Assembly: GCF_014333525.1 (NCBI RefSeq)
Contig: NZ_JACSCX010000003.1
Span: 434,001 to 498,000 of the forward strand
Length of the DNA stretch: 64,000 nucleotides
Origin: Hymenobacter puniceus
Lineage (GTDB): Bacteria; Bacteroidota; Bacteroidia; Cytophagales; Hymenobacteraceae
Direction of reading: 5' to 3'
Positions 47,148 through 55,276 of the stretch are shown here, one piece after another. The position numbers were made by a program, and so were the translations under genes. The first letter of the stretch is position 1. Each line of letters opens with the position of its first letter. A model generated the notes under the pieces. That model did no database searches and had not been told where the DNA came from. It saw only the letters and a list, made by a program, of their open reading frames with translations.

Positions 47148-47936
47148 ATGGATTTACAGCTTCAGGACAAGGTGATTCTCGTGAGTGGCGGCGCCAAAGG
47201 CATCGGCGAAGGTATTGTGCAGGTGCTGGCGCGGGAAGGCGCCGTGCCGATTATCATCGGCCGCAACGAAGCCGATAATCAGGCTGCCGTAGCGGCCGTG
47301 GTAGCGGCAGGTGGCCGCGCCGGCCAGGTGGTGGCCGAGCTGTCGGAACCGGCGCAGTGTGAATCGGCCGTGCGGGCCGCCGTGGCGCAGTTTGGCCGCC
47401 TGGATGGGCTGGTGAACAATGCCGGTGTGAACGACGGCGTGGGTTTGGAGCACGGTAGCTACGAGGGGTTTGTGGCGAGTCTGCACCGCAACTTGGTGCA
47501 CTACTACCTGCTGGCGCACCACGCGCTGCCGGAGCTAAAAAAGTCGCGGGGCAGCATCGTCAATATCAGCTCGAAAACGGCCGAAACGGGCCAGGGAAAT
47601 ACATCGGCCTACGCTGCCGCCAACGGTGGCCGCAATGCCCTCACCCGCGAATGGGCCGTGGAGCTGCTCAAGTACGGTATCCGCGTGAATGCCGTGGTGG
47701 TGGCCGAGTGCTGGACGCCGCAATACGAATCCTGGATTCAGACGCTTACCAATCCGGCCGCAAAGCTCCGCGAAATCACCGCCCGAATTCCCCTGGAAAA
47801 CCGCATGACCACGGCCGAGGAAATTGCCAACACCACGGCCTTCCTGCTCTCGGCCCGCAGCAGCCACACCACCGGCCAGATCCTGCACGTCGATGGCGGC
47901 TACGTGCACCTCGACCGGGCCCTAGCCAATGCCTGA
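47148..47936 (+). CDS. SDR oxidoreductase, probable L-fucose dehydrogenase, with Asn at the catalytic Lys position
   Basis: A 262-residue short-chain dehydrogenase. NAD(P) binding by ILVSGGAKGIGEGIVQVL (near residue 11), LDGLVNNAGVNDGVGLE, catalytic Ser in IVNISSKTAETGQGNTSA, then YAAANGGRNALTREW. The catalytic Tyr155 is present but the expected Lys159 is Asn; both are read directly from the DNA (TAC and AAC). The surrounding words (NLVHYYLLAHHALPEL, IRVNAVVVAECWTPQYESW) resemble L-fucose dehydrogenase (step 1: fucose to lactone). The Asn may be a family feature or loss of function. Alternatives are rhamnose dehydrogenase. The gene ends the plus-strand run. Confidence 0.8.
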   Translation: MDLQLQDKVILVSGGAKGIGEGIVQVLAREGAVPIIIGRNEADNQAAVAAVVAAGGRAGQVVAELSEPAQCESAVRAAVAQFGRLDGLVNNAGVNDGVGLEHGSYEGFVASLHRNLVHYYLLAHHALPELKKSRGSIVNISSKTAETGQGNTSAYAAANGGRNALTREWAVELLKYGIRVNAVVVAECWTPQYESWIQTLTNPAAKLREITARIPLENRMTTAEEIANTTAFLLSARSSHTTGQILHVDGGYVHLDRALANA

Positions 47937-47994
47937 ATAACGGCTGGTCATATGCTGTAGAATTGACTGGGCTGGCTCTGAAAACTCCAGAACA

Positions 47995-48078
47995 GTCATG
48001 CTGAGCTTGCCGAAGCATCTCTACCGCAGTGGTAATCTTAACGAAGCGGTAGAGATGCTTCGGCAAGCTCAGCATGAC
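47995..48078. repeat. Dispersed palindrome, family 1, copy 6, between convergent genes
   Basis: Arms opening GTCATGCTGAGCTTGCCGAA and closing with its complement TTCGGCAAGCTCAGCATGAC. It lies between two convergent transcripts (SDR rightwards, lutC leftwards) where no other hairpin is visible, so it may act as terminator. Confidence 0.92.
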
Positions 48079-48113
48079 GTTTACTACGCTTTAAACGGCT
48101 TTTCAGACGCAGC

Positions 48114-48683
48114 CTAAGGTACCAGCAGCACCGTCAGGCTGCGGGCGCCGTGCGCGCCAATCACCAACGACTGCTCGATGTCGGCGGTTTTGGAGGGGCC
48201 GGCCAGGAACGTGCCGTAGCCACCCACCGTGGCCAGACGGGCGTAGGCTTGGTGCATGGTGGCTACCAGCTGCTGCCGGCTAAGAACCAGGGCGAGGTGC
48301 TGCGTTATGATGGGTAGCGCGCGGTGCAGCATGTTTTCTTCCGGCAGCCAGATAGCACCGTTTTCGGCTACCCCAAACTCGCCCTGCAACACCGCCAGTT
48401 CTACGTCGGCCAGCACCGCCAGCGGAGTTTGCGCATCAACGGGTACGTTGGCAGAGGAGAGCAGGGGGGAGGCCACGCGGTAGTCCGCCGGGAACAGCTG
48501 CCGGACAACCTCCTCCAAGTGAGCCAAGGCGGCGACTTCCACCACGCGCCCGCCAATGGCCTGCACAAGCGCCGTAAACTTTTCCACTGAGGCGTCGCCC
48601 TCGAAAAACGGGACGGTGGGCAGCGGTATTTCGGCGGGCTGATTGGCCGTCACGGCGGCCAGGATTTTCTCGCGGCTGCTCAT
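48114..48683 (-). CDS. lutC: Lactate utilization protein C (LUD domain)
   Basis: LutC (YkgG) is the LUD-domain subunit of the LutABC complex that oxidises L-lactate to pyruvate. From the ATG at 48683 (MSSREKILAAVTANQPAEIP) it is 189 residues. The LUD fold shows in VRQLFPADYRVASPL, DVELAVLQGEFGVAENGAIW and the C-terminal GTFLAGPSKTADIEQSLVIGAHGARSLTV. The start overlaps the lutB stop by 4 bases (ATGA), so it is the last gene of lutABC. Lactate is the expected product of both deoxysugar routes in this locus. Confidence 0.92.
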   Translation of the reverse strand: MSSREKILAAVTANQPAEIPLPTVPFFEGDASVEKFTALVQAIGGRVVEVAALAHLEEVVRQLFPADYRVASPLLSSANVPVDAQTPLAVLADVELAVLQGEFGVAENGAIWLPEENMLHRALPIITQHLALVLSRQQLVATMHQAYARLATVGGYGTFLAGPSKTADIEQSLVIGAHGARSLTVLLVP

Positions 48684-50056
48684 GCCTGGTCGTTTTGGGG
48701 TTGTTGGGCGTACCACTCGCGGAAGCTTTGCTGGGGCGGCTCCGGCAGCTCACGCGCAATGGCCCAGGGGTTGTAGCCCTGGCCGTGGGTGAGGCCGTGC
48801 GGCAGCAGGCGCAGCGCCTGCCGGGCCACTTTGCCGCCCGCGCTGTACATCCCCGGTTTGGCCAGCACGCGGCTGAGCAGGCGCATGCTCCATTTCTTGC
48901 TGGCTGGCAGCTTGCCTGCCTTCCCCAGCACCTGCCGCCACTTGTAGAGCTGCGTATGGATGTCGATTTTGACGGGGCACACGTTGGTGCAGGAGCCGCA
49001 GAGCGTGCTGGCAAACGGCAGCGAGGCGTGCTTGCGCATATCGATGTTGGGCGACAGAATCGCGCCAATCGGACCCGGAATCGTGAAGTCGTAGCTGTGG
49101 CCGCCGCTGCGGCGATACACCGGGCAGGTGTTCATGCAGGCCCCGCACCGGATGCACTTCAGCGACGCCCGGAAATCAGGCCGGCCCAGCTGCTGGGTGC
49201 GGCCATTGTCCACGATGACGATGTGCAGCTCCTTGCCCTCGGCGGGCCGGGTGAAGTGCGAGGTGTAGGTGGTGATGGGCTGGCCGGTAGCACTACGCGT
49301 GAGAAGGCGGGTGAACACGCTCAGGTCGGAGAGGCGCGGAATCAGCTTTTCCATACCCATGCACGCAATGTGTACCTGCGCTAGGTTCACGCCCAGGTCG
49401 GCGTTGCCTTCGTTGGTGCACACCACCACGGTGCCGGTTTCGGCCACCGCGAAGTTCACGCCCGAAATAGCCACCTGGCCGGCCAGAAACTTCTCGCGCA
49501 GGTGCTGGCGGGCCGTTTCGGTGAGCTGTTGCGGGTCGTTGTTGCCTTTTTCGGTGCCCAGGTACTTATGAAACGTGTCGCCGACGTCCTCCTTTTTCAG
49601 GTGAATGGCCGGCAGCACCACGTGGCTGGGCGCTTCCTCGCGCAGCTGAATGATTCGCTCGCCGAGGTCCGTATCAATCACCTCAATGCCGTTCGCCAGC
49701 AAGTGCGGATTCAGGTGGCACTCCTCGGTGAGCATAGACTTGCTCTTGACCACGCGGGTGGCGCCGTGCTGGCGCAGCAGCCCCAGCACAATGGCGTTGT
49801 GCTCAGCGGCATCGGCAGCCCAATGCACGTGCACGCCGTTGCGGCGGGCGTTTTCCTCGAACTGCTGCAAATAGAAATCCAGCCGGCTGAGCGTGTGGTC
49901 TTTGATGTCGGAAGCCAGCTGGCGCAGCTCCTGAAACTCGGGCGTGGCGTACACCGCTTTGTCGCGCTTCTCGCGCACAAACCACAGCGTTTCGTCGTGC
50001 CAGGTGGTGCGCTCAGCATCCAGCAGGAATATATCGGAGCGTTCAGAATGGCTCAT
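48680..50056 (-). CDS. lutB: Lactate utilization iron-sulfur protein LutB
   Basis: LutB (YkgF), 458 residues from ATG at 50056 (MSHSERSDIFLLD); the longer frame upstream translates palindrome and is dropped. The N-terminal LUD domain (TRVVKSKSMLTEECHLNPHL, ISGVNFAVAETGTVVVCTNEGN) is followed by two [4Fe-4S] sites: CIRCGACMNTCPVY (about residue 300) and CGSCTNVCPVKI (about 350). After LIPGP-like loop FTIPGPIGAILSP comes a C-terminal helical DUF3390 region. It acts with lutA and lutC as a membrane-associated lactate oxidase. It lies mid-operon, with lutC overlapping at its end. Confidence 0.94.
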   Translation of the reverse strand: MSHSERSDIFLLDAERTTWHDETLWFVREKRDKAVYATPEFQELRQLASDIKDHTLSRLDFYLQQFEENARRNGVHVHWAADAAEHNAIVLGLLRQHGATRVVKSKSMLTEECHLNPHLLANGIEVIDTDLGERIIQLREEAPSHVVLPAIHLKKEDVGDTFHKYLGTEKGNNDPQQLTETARQHLREKFLAGQVAISGVNFAVAETGTVVVCTNEGNADLGVNLAQVHIACMGMEKLIPRLSDLSVFTRLLTRSATGQPITTYTSHFTRPAEGKELHIVIVDNGRTQQLGRPDFRASLKCIRCGACMNTCPVYRRSGGHSYDFTIPGPIGAILSPNIDMRKHASLPFASTLCGSCTNVCPVKIDIHTQLYKWRQVLGKAGKLPASKKWSMRLLSRVLAKPGMYSAGGKVARQALRLLPHGLTHGQGYNPWAIARELPEPPQQSFREWYAQQPQNDQA

Positions 50057-50062
50057 CTTGCT

Positions 50063-50180
50063 TGTTGATGGCTGGGGGGTGATTGTTAATTGTTGTAGGT
50101 TGATGGCTGATTGTTGGTTGGTGATTGACGACTGTCGATTTTCAACAACCATCAGCTAACAATCAACCCTCAGCCATCAA
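50063..50180. repeat. Palindrome rich in TGATTGTT, family 3, copy 2
   Basis: Left part TTGTTGATGGCTGGGGGGTG and neighbouring GATGGCTGATTGTTGG units are complementary to the right part (ACAATCAACCCTCAGCCATC). It fills the gap between lutA and lutB; the last four bases overlap the lutA stop codon. Confidence 0.8.
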
Positions 50181-50920
50181 CTGATAATTACCCCATTAAG
50201 GATTTCGGCGGCGTGCAGCACGCGCACCGGCAGCTTCTGGCGGCGCACGATGCCCTCCAAGTGCATCAGACACGACATGTCGCCGCCGGTCAGCACCTGC
50301 GTGCCGTTGCGCACGTGGTCCTGCACCCGGTCCTGGCCCATGCGCGCCGAAATGCCGGCTTCGCTCACGCAGAACGTGCCCCCAAAACCGCAGCATTCGT
50401 CGTTGCGGCTCAGCTCCGTCAGCTCCAGGCCCTGCATACCGCTCAGTAGCCGCCGCAGCTGCCCGTCGCGCACCGGCGTCATTTCCGATTCGTTGGCTTG
50501 GTGCAGGCCGCGCTGGCCGTGGCAGCTCAGGTGCAGCCCTACTTTGTGCGGAAATGACCCCGGAATTTCTGTGATGCCCAGCACATTGATGATGAAGTCG
50601 AACAGCTCCAGGGTGTTGGTGCGCACGTGCTGCACCGCCGGCGTCTGCTCGATGATGTCGAAGTGCTTGCGCACGTGGTACACGCAGCTACCAGCCGGCC
50701 CCACCACGTAGTCGTAGTCCTGGAAAGCATCCACGAAGTTGTGGTACACCGGCTTGGCGTCCTGCTCACAGCCGCTGTTGGCCATCGGCTGCCCGCAGCA
50801 GGTTTGCTGCTTCGGGAAATGCGCCCGCACGCCTAGTTTTTCCAGCAACTGCAGCGAGGCAATGGCCACCTGCGGATAAAACTGGTCGACGTAGCAAGGG
50901 ACGAAAAGGGCTACTTTCAT
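50177..50920 (-). CDS. lutA: Lactate utilization protein LutA (Fe-S oxidoreductase)
   Basis: LutA (YkgE/GlcF-like), 247 residues, with two CCG domains that bind an iron-sulfur cofactor: VPCYVDQFYP with QQTCCGQPMANSG in the first half, and LHLSCHGQRGL with NDECCGFGGTFCV in the second half. It starts MKVALFVPCYVDQ. It is first of the lutABC operon; a family 1 palindrome lies upstream between it and the rhamnulokinase gene, and a family 3 palindrome downstream before lutB. It receives electrons from lactate and passes them on to the respiratory chain, as inferred from the B. subtilis system. Confidence 0.94.
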   Translation of the reverse strand: MKVALFVPCYVDQFYPQVAIASLQLLEKLGVRAHFPKQQTCCGQPMANSGCEQDAKPVYHNFVDAFQDYDYVVGPAGSCVYHVRKHFDIIEQTPAVQHVRTNTLELFDFIINVLGITEIPGSFPHKVGLHLSCHGQRGLHQANESEMTPVRDGQLRRLLSGMQGLELTELSRNDECCGFGGTFCVSEAGISARMGQDRVQDHVRNGTQVLTGGDMSCLMHLEGIVRRQKLPVRVLHAAEILNGVIIS

Positions 50921-50934
50921 GCGTTGTTTTAAAC

Positions 50935-51021
50935 GTCATGCTGAGCTTGCCGAAGCATCTCTTCCGCCAAAGTAACGTGACTACTATTGCGGGAGAGATA
51001 CTTCGGCAAGCTCAGCATGAC
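50935..51021. repeat. Dispersed palindrome, family 1, copy 7
   Basis: Arms open GTCATGCTGAGCTTGCCGAA and close with the complement (CTTCGGCAAGCTCAGCATGAC), with divergent inner parts (CTTCCGC opposite GGGAGAG). It separates lutA from the rhamnulokinase gene. Confidence 0.92.
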
Positions 51022-51053
51022 AACGAGTTGCTAGGGCGCTGTGACGCGAAAAA

Positions 51054-52382
51054 TCAACTAAACAAGAGTTGCGTTTTCTTCCAGGCTTCGCCCTGCTCCA
51101 TGTGCATGAGCGCACCGAGCGCCGTGGCCTGGGGCACTTCCAGCGTACGGATTTTAGCGTCGGGGAAGCTCCAGCCGAGCAGCTGCATGAACAGCGGATT
51201 ACGGGCAAAGCCACCGTCCACGTAAATCAGCTTCTCGTCCTTGCGAATCAGGTTGATGGACTCGGTGAGGATGCGCATCAGGCCGTGCATGAGGTGCTGG
51301 TAGGCGTCGGCGGCGGTGCTGAAATTGCTCAGGTCCCACTCGGTAGCGGGCTGCTCGGGGAAGGGGCCGGTGCCGTGCATGCACCAGGGCCGGAAGCTTA
51401 GCGAGGCCTCGTCATATGGCCGCGCTACCATTAGAGAGTGGTAGAAATCGGGCTTGACGTGGAAGTAGTGCGCGATACGCTGCACCTGAAAGTCGTGCTC
51501 CCGCCCAAAGAATACGCGCGAAGCCTTGGTCATTTCGCCTTTCGGTGAGAGGTAGCTCAGACAGTCGCGGCGCAGCAGCTCGGGCGTGAGTGGCTCGCGG
51601 TTAAACGGGTTGAGCGTGACGGCCCAGGTGCCCGTAGAAACCAGCAAAAACGGCTGCTCGTTTTCCTGCAGGTAGGGCAGCAGCGCGGCCGAGCTGTCAT
51701 GCAACCCCACGCCTACCAGAATGCCATCGACCACCGAGGCAATGGAGTCTTTGGTGAGCGGCGCCAGCTTGTCGTCGATGCCTTCGCGGTACACCCAGTC
51801 GTGGTAGCGGCCCAGCTTGAAGTTCCAAAGCCCCGTGTGGCAGCCCACCGATGTGAAGTCGCTGAAGGCCTCGCCCGTGATGAGGTAGGACAGGTACTGT
51901 GGCAAGTGCAGCGAGGTGCGGATGCGGGCGTATTGCTCGGGCCGGGTTTGCTTGAGCCAGTACAGTTGCAGCCCCGAGTTGAGCATGCCCAGCCGTGGCG
52001 AGCAGGTCTCGATGGCAAAATCGACCGGGCTCTGCTCCAGCTCCGCAAAAAACTGCTCCTGCATAGGCGCCGGCAGCGGTTTGAGGTAGTTGTAGAGCGG
52101 CATAATCGGTTGGCCATTAGCCCCCAAATGCACGAAGCTGGCCCCGTACGACGTGAAATTCACGCCTTTCAGGTTGTAGTGCGTGTCGTGGCGGAGCGCC
52201 TGCCAGCGGTCCTGCACCCATTGCGAGAGGCGCGTCAGGGTTTCGCACGGGAAGCCTTCCTCGTCCACGGTTTCCAGACATACCTGCTGGTGCTCGTCGA
52301 TGATCTGGCGGTCCTCGTCGAAGAGGATAACTTTCTTGTTGGTCTTGCCAACATCGAACACGGCGTAGATGGATTTTTTCAT
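51054..52382 (-). CDS. rhaB: Rhamnulokinase (FGGY family)
   Basis: FGGY-family sugar kinase of 442 residues. N-terminal phosphate-binding AVFDVGKTNKKVILFD (residues 7-22), FTSYGASFVHLGANG, LVSTGTWAVTLNPFN (about 238) and YVDGGFARNPLFMQLL (about 395) are family motifs. It phosphorylates L-rhamnulose to rhamnulose-1-phosphate; the adjacent L-rhamnose isomerase gene, 2 bases upstream, supports this. Fuculose is the main alternative substrate. It is co-transcribed after rhaI, then a palindrome and lutABC follow on the same strand. Confidence 0.88.
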   Translation of the reverse strand: MKKSIYAVFDVGKTNKKVILFDEDRQIIDEHQQVCLETVDEEGFPCETLTRLSQWVQDRWQALRHDTHYNLKGVNFTSYGASFVHLGANGQPIMPLYNYLKPLPAPMQEQFFAELEQSPVDFAIETCSPRLGMLNSGLQLYWLKQTRPEQYARIRTSLHLPQYLSYLITGEAFSDFTSVGCHTGLWNFKLGRYHDWVYREGIDDKLAPLTKDSIASVVDGILVGVGLHDSSAALLPYLQENEQPFLLVSTGTWAVTLNPFNREPLTPELLRRDCLSYLSPKGEMTKASRVFFGREHDFQVQRIAHYFHVKPDFYHSLMVARPYDEASLSFRPWCMHGTGPFPEQPATEWDLSNFSTAADAYQHLMHGLMRILTESINLIRKDEKLIYVDGGFARNPLFMQLLGWSFPDAKIRTLEVPQATALGALMHMEQGEAWKKTQLLFS

Positions 52383-52384
52383 GC

Positions 52385-53665
52385 TTACAGGCCGGTCGAA
52401 AGGCTGAGTTTGCCGCGTTGCTGAATGAGTTGCTCGCGCACCTGGCCGGCGCGGTACACGGCCACCGGGTTCAGGGCCCCGCCGGCCTGGCGGTAGGCCT
52501 CGGCCACCAGCGGCCGGACGTCGGTCAGGAAGGCGTCGCGGAGCAGCTCTTCGGCCCGCACCACGTCGTTGGACTCCTGGGCTTCGTGCAGGGCGGCGCG
52601 GTCAACCAGCAAGGCTTTGGCGTAGGCGCCCAGGATGCTTTCCACGGATTGCAGCAGGTCTTCGAGCGGGTCTTTGGTGTTGTGGCTGGCGTCAATCATG
52701 TAAGCCACGGCGGCCTCGGTCAGAGTTTGGTCCTGGGCGGCATCCACCAGCTCGTTGAAAATCAGAAACAGCTGAAACGGCTTGGTGCTGCCGGTAGTCA
52801 GGTCATCGTCGCCGTACATCGAGCCGTTGAAGTGGAAACCACCCAGGCGCCCAAAGTGCTTGAGGCGGCCCACAATCTGCTCGATGTTGGTGTTGGGCAA
52901 ATGGTGGCCCAGATCCACGAGCACCTGCGCCTGCTGGCCCAGATACTGGCACAACGAGTACGACGTGCCCCAGTCCGGAATGACGGTGGAGTAAAAGTGC
53001 GGCTCGTAGGGCTTGTACTCAATCAGCATCGTCATGTCGGAGGGCATGGCCTCGTAGATGCTGGCCAACGACTCGGCAGTGCGCTGGTAGGCGCGGCGCA
53101 GGTGCTGCTGGCCGGGGAAGTTGGAGCCGTCGGCGAGCCACACCGTGTGGATTTTTGCGCCCAGCTGCTTGCCGTATTCCACGCACTCGATGTTGTGCTG
53201 AATGGCCTGCTGGCGCACGGCCGTTTCGGTGCTGCTCAGCGAGCCGAACTTGTAGGAGTAGGGCTGGTTTTTCTGGTCCTGAAACGTGTTCGAGTTCATC
53301 GAATCAATCGTCAGACCTGCTTGGTGCAGCTGCTGCTGCAAGGCCGGCACATCCTGCGGAATGTCCCACGGAATGTGCAGCGAAATTGAGTTCGACGACC
53401 CGTTGAGGCGGTTAAGCAAGGCCACGTCCTGGATTTTTTCTTCCAAACTGCGCGGCTCACCGCCCAATGGGTAGCGCCCGAAGCGGGTGCCGCCCGTGCC
53501 CAGCGCCCAGCTCGGAATAGCCACCTGAAACGCCACCAGCTGCTGCACCACGTCCGGCGCTTCCACGCCACGGCGGGCCAGCAGCTCGGTAAGGAATTGA
53601 TAGCGGAACTGATGGTCGTCCAGCAGCGGCTGGTTGAGGTCCTGAATCTGTTGATCCGTGAGCAT
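52385..53665 (-). CDS. rhaI: L-rhamnose isomerase (TIM-barrel RhaI type)
   Basis: A 426-residue sugar isomerase of the P. stutzeri RhaI type (L-rhamnose to L-rhamnulose), a TIM barrel with divalent metal. Signatures: LGTGGTRFGRYPLGGEPRS (about 55-73), NSISLHIPWDIPQDV, IDSMNSNTFQDQ, GAKIHTVWLADGSNFPGQ, MLIEYKPYEPHFYSTVIPDW (metal Glu and substrate Lys) and VLVDLGHHLPNTNIEQI, and AYMIDASHNTKDPLEDL. It is not the unrelated E. coli RhaA. It starts 2 bases before rhaB. Its upstream region holds a motif (53780-53795) shared with the rhaDE-rhaT promoter region. Confidence 0.92.
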   Translation of the reverse strand: MLTDQQIQDLNQPLLDDHQFRYQFLTELLARRGVEAPDVVQQLVAFQVAIPSWALGTGGTRFGRYPLGGEPRSLEEKIQDVALLNRLNGSSNSISLHIPWDIPQDVPALQQQLHQAGLTIDSMNSNTFQDQKNQPYSYKFGSLSSTETAVRQQAIQHNIECVEYGKQLGAKIHTVWLADGSNFPGQQHLRRAYQRTAESLASIYEAMPSDMTMLIEYKPYEPHFYSTVIPDWGTSYSLCQYLGQQAQVLVDLGHHLPNTNIEQIVGRLKHFGRLGGFHFNGSMYGDDDLTTGSTKPFQLFLIFNELVDAAQDQTLTEAAVAYMIDASHNTKDPLEDLLQSVESILGAYAKALLVDRAALHEAQESNDVVRAEELLRDAFLTDVRPLVAEAYRQAGGALNPVAVYRAGQVREQLIQQRGKLSLSTGL

Positions 53666-53779
53666 AGCGGAAAAGACGAGGGTGGGAGGGATAAGCCGGC
53701 CAGCTAACTGCGGGCACCAGACGGGTGCGGCGCAGGCCGGGTTTAGAGAAGCAACCTACCACCTGCCCCCGCCGGAACT

Positions 53780-53795
53780 GTTCTGAACTCTCCTG
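53780..53795. promoter_or_regulatory. Candidate operator upstream of rhaI
   Basis: GTTCTGAACTCTCCTG matches 13 of 16 bases of CTCCTGCACTCTCCTG at 57466-57481 in the rhaDE-rhaT region, about 115 bases before the rhaI start. It may be a binding site of the neighbouring GntR regulator (inference). Confidence 0.4.
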
Positions 53796-53867
53796 TATGC
53801 CGGGTATTTTCAGCGGCAACTTGGGCCAAATCCTTCTGGAGTTGTGGCGCGAAGCTCGGTCAACTAA

Positions 53868-53903
53868 CCAGTGTAGAGACGCAAGGATGCGTCTCTACAC
53901 TGG
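53868..53903. repeat. Short perfect palindrome CCAGTGTAGAGACGCA, family 5
   Basis: Arms 53868-53883 and 53888-53903 are exact complements (16 bp, loop AGGA). It is 30 bases after the GntR gene stop and could act as its terminator, although no T-tract follows. It is not seen elsewhere in the window. Confidence 0.8.
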
Positions 53904-53932
53904 TCAGGAAATCCGCCAGACAAACCTGTAGC

Positions 53933-54946
53933 CTACAGCGAGCCGCGCCGAATCGTGTAGAACGGGTTTTTCACCTTCACGCGCTGCTTTTCCAGCAATA
54001 GCTCGGCGGCGGTGCGGCCCATGGCCTCGAAGTCGGTGGTGATGACGGTGATGCCGAGCAGCTCCTTCAGAGTGCTGGAGTTGAAGGACAGAATTCCGAT
54101 TTCGCGGCCCAGCAGGTAGTGCGTCTGGCGCACTTTCTTAATGAGCTCGGCCAGGTCTGTGGTTTCTACCACCACGTAGGCAGTGCCGGGCTCCATCACC
54201 TCGTTCATGGCGCTTTCCTTCACCGAAAACTCTTTGTTATAGTTGATGCAGAACGTGCGGAAGCCCCAGGCAATTTCCACCGGATAGTTGTTGCCGACGC
54301 TGGGCAGCACCAGCACCATGCGGTGATACTTTTCGAGCAGGTCATTGGTGCCTTCCAGCGCCGTGAAAATGTCTTTATCGAAATCCTGATACACGGTCAG
54401 CGGCTGCTGTTTCAGCTCGGGCAGCTCCTTGTCCAGCAGTACCAGCTCGTCGGTCGGAATGGCGTTCAGGATGCTCTTGTAGTCGGCTTTGTCCAGGTCC
54501 TGGGTGAAGTGGGGCATGACCACGTAGTAGTTGTACTTGCCCATGTTCTTCTCCATTATTTCCTGAAAAATGGAGGCGCTGTAATGATGAATCTGCAGGT
54601 CTACAGTGGCCCGTTCGCCCAACGCCTGCAGGAAGGCGTAATACACGATTTTTTTGTAGGAGCTGAGCTTGTTGAAGACCAGTAGAATCTTGATTTTGTT
54701 GTTGTCGGGGGCCTGCACGTAATATCCCTTGCCCTGCACCGACGTGCAGAAACCCCGTTCCCGCAGCTCCCGATACGCTTTTTCCACGGTGTCGCGGGCC
54801 AGGTAGTATTCGGCGCTCAGCTCGCTGATGCTGGGCAGCTGGTCGCCTTTGCGGAGCGTACCCCGCTCAATATCGGTGATGACGGACTGCACAATCTGCT
54901 TGTACTTCGGCGTTTTGTCGAACGGCTTGAACTGCAGCTTGTACAT
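53933..54946 (-). CDS. GntR-family transcriptional regulator with LacI-type sensor domain
   Basis: A 337-residue regulator; I choose ATG at 54946 (MYKLQFKPFDKTPKYKQIVQ). The GntR winged helix (about 10-80) reads DIERGTLRKGDQLPSISELS, LARDTVEKAYRELRERGFCT and VQGKGYYV. A periplasmic-binding-protein fold follows (NNKIKILLVFNKLSSYK, DYKSILNAIPTDELVLLDKE, ILSFNSSTLKELLGITVITTDF), as in AraR-type sugar repressors. It lies between rhaI-rhaB and rhaDE on the same strand, so rhamnose or rhamnulose-1-phosphate is its probable effector and these genes its targets. Confidence 0.87.
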   Translation of the reverse strand: MYKLQFKPFDKTPKYKQIVQSVITDIERGTLRKGDQLPSISELSAEYYLARDTVEKAYRELRERGFCTSVQGKGYYVQAPDNNKIKILLVFNKLSSYKKIVYYAFLQALGERATVDLQIHHYSASIFQEIMEKNMGKYNYYVVMPHFTQDLDKADYKSILNAIPTDELVLLDKELPELKQQPLTVYQDFDKDIFTALEGTNDLLEKYHRMVLVLPSVGNNYPVEIAWGFRTFCINYNKEFSVKESAMNEVMEPGTAYVVVETTDLAELIKKVRQTHYLLGREIGILSFNSSTLKELLGITVITTDFEAMGRTAAELLLEKQRVKVKNPFYTIRRGSL

Positions 54947-55224
54947 GGGTTGGGCGGACGGATAGAGGGTGGGCATAGCGCCGGCTGACCAGCGGGCTAG
55001 GTGGGAGGAATAGAGCAGATGCCGCCGATCCGGAAAGTAATGAAGCCGGGTGCGGCGTAGGTAGGAGCGAGGGACTACGCTGGTCACGGGATAAATTACA
55101 GCGCTTAGCCTGCAATCCGAAGTAAACGGCGGGTTTAATTGCGCAATCGTTACCGGGAACGTTGCCGAAAACTACCAGATCAGCTGGCTTTTCTGGAGTC
55201 GGGTAAAGGAGTCCGGTAAACATA
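54947..55224. other. Upstream region of the GntR gene, no clear feature
   Basis: About 280 bases that should hold the promoter of the GntR gene. I find no CTCCTG pair, -7 element or hairpin in it besides the terminator that follows at 55225. Confidence 0.5.
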
Positions 55225-55252
55225 AAAAGGCCAGCATAGCAGCTGGCCTTTT
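55225..55252 (-). terminator. Terminator of rhaDE
   Basis: Stem AAAAGGCCAGC (55225-55235) with GCTGGCCTTTT (55242-55252), 6-base loop. On the minus strand the T-tract follows the stem. It lies about 25 bases after the rhaDE stop codon. Confidence 0.88.
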
Positions 55253-55276
55253 CACGTCCCTTTTCCTTGCAACCAA

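Noticed and set aside
34168..51021. CRISPR array formed by the repeated palindromes
   Set aside because: Copies are kilobases apart, are themselves long inverted repeats, and there are no spacers or cas genes.
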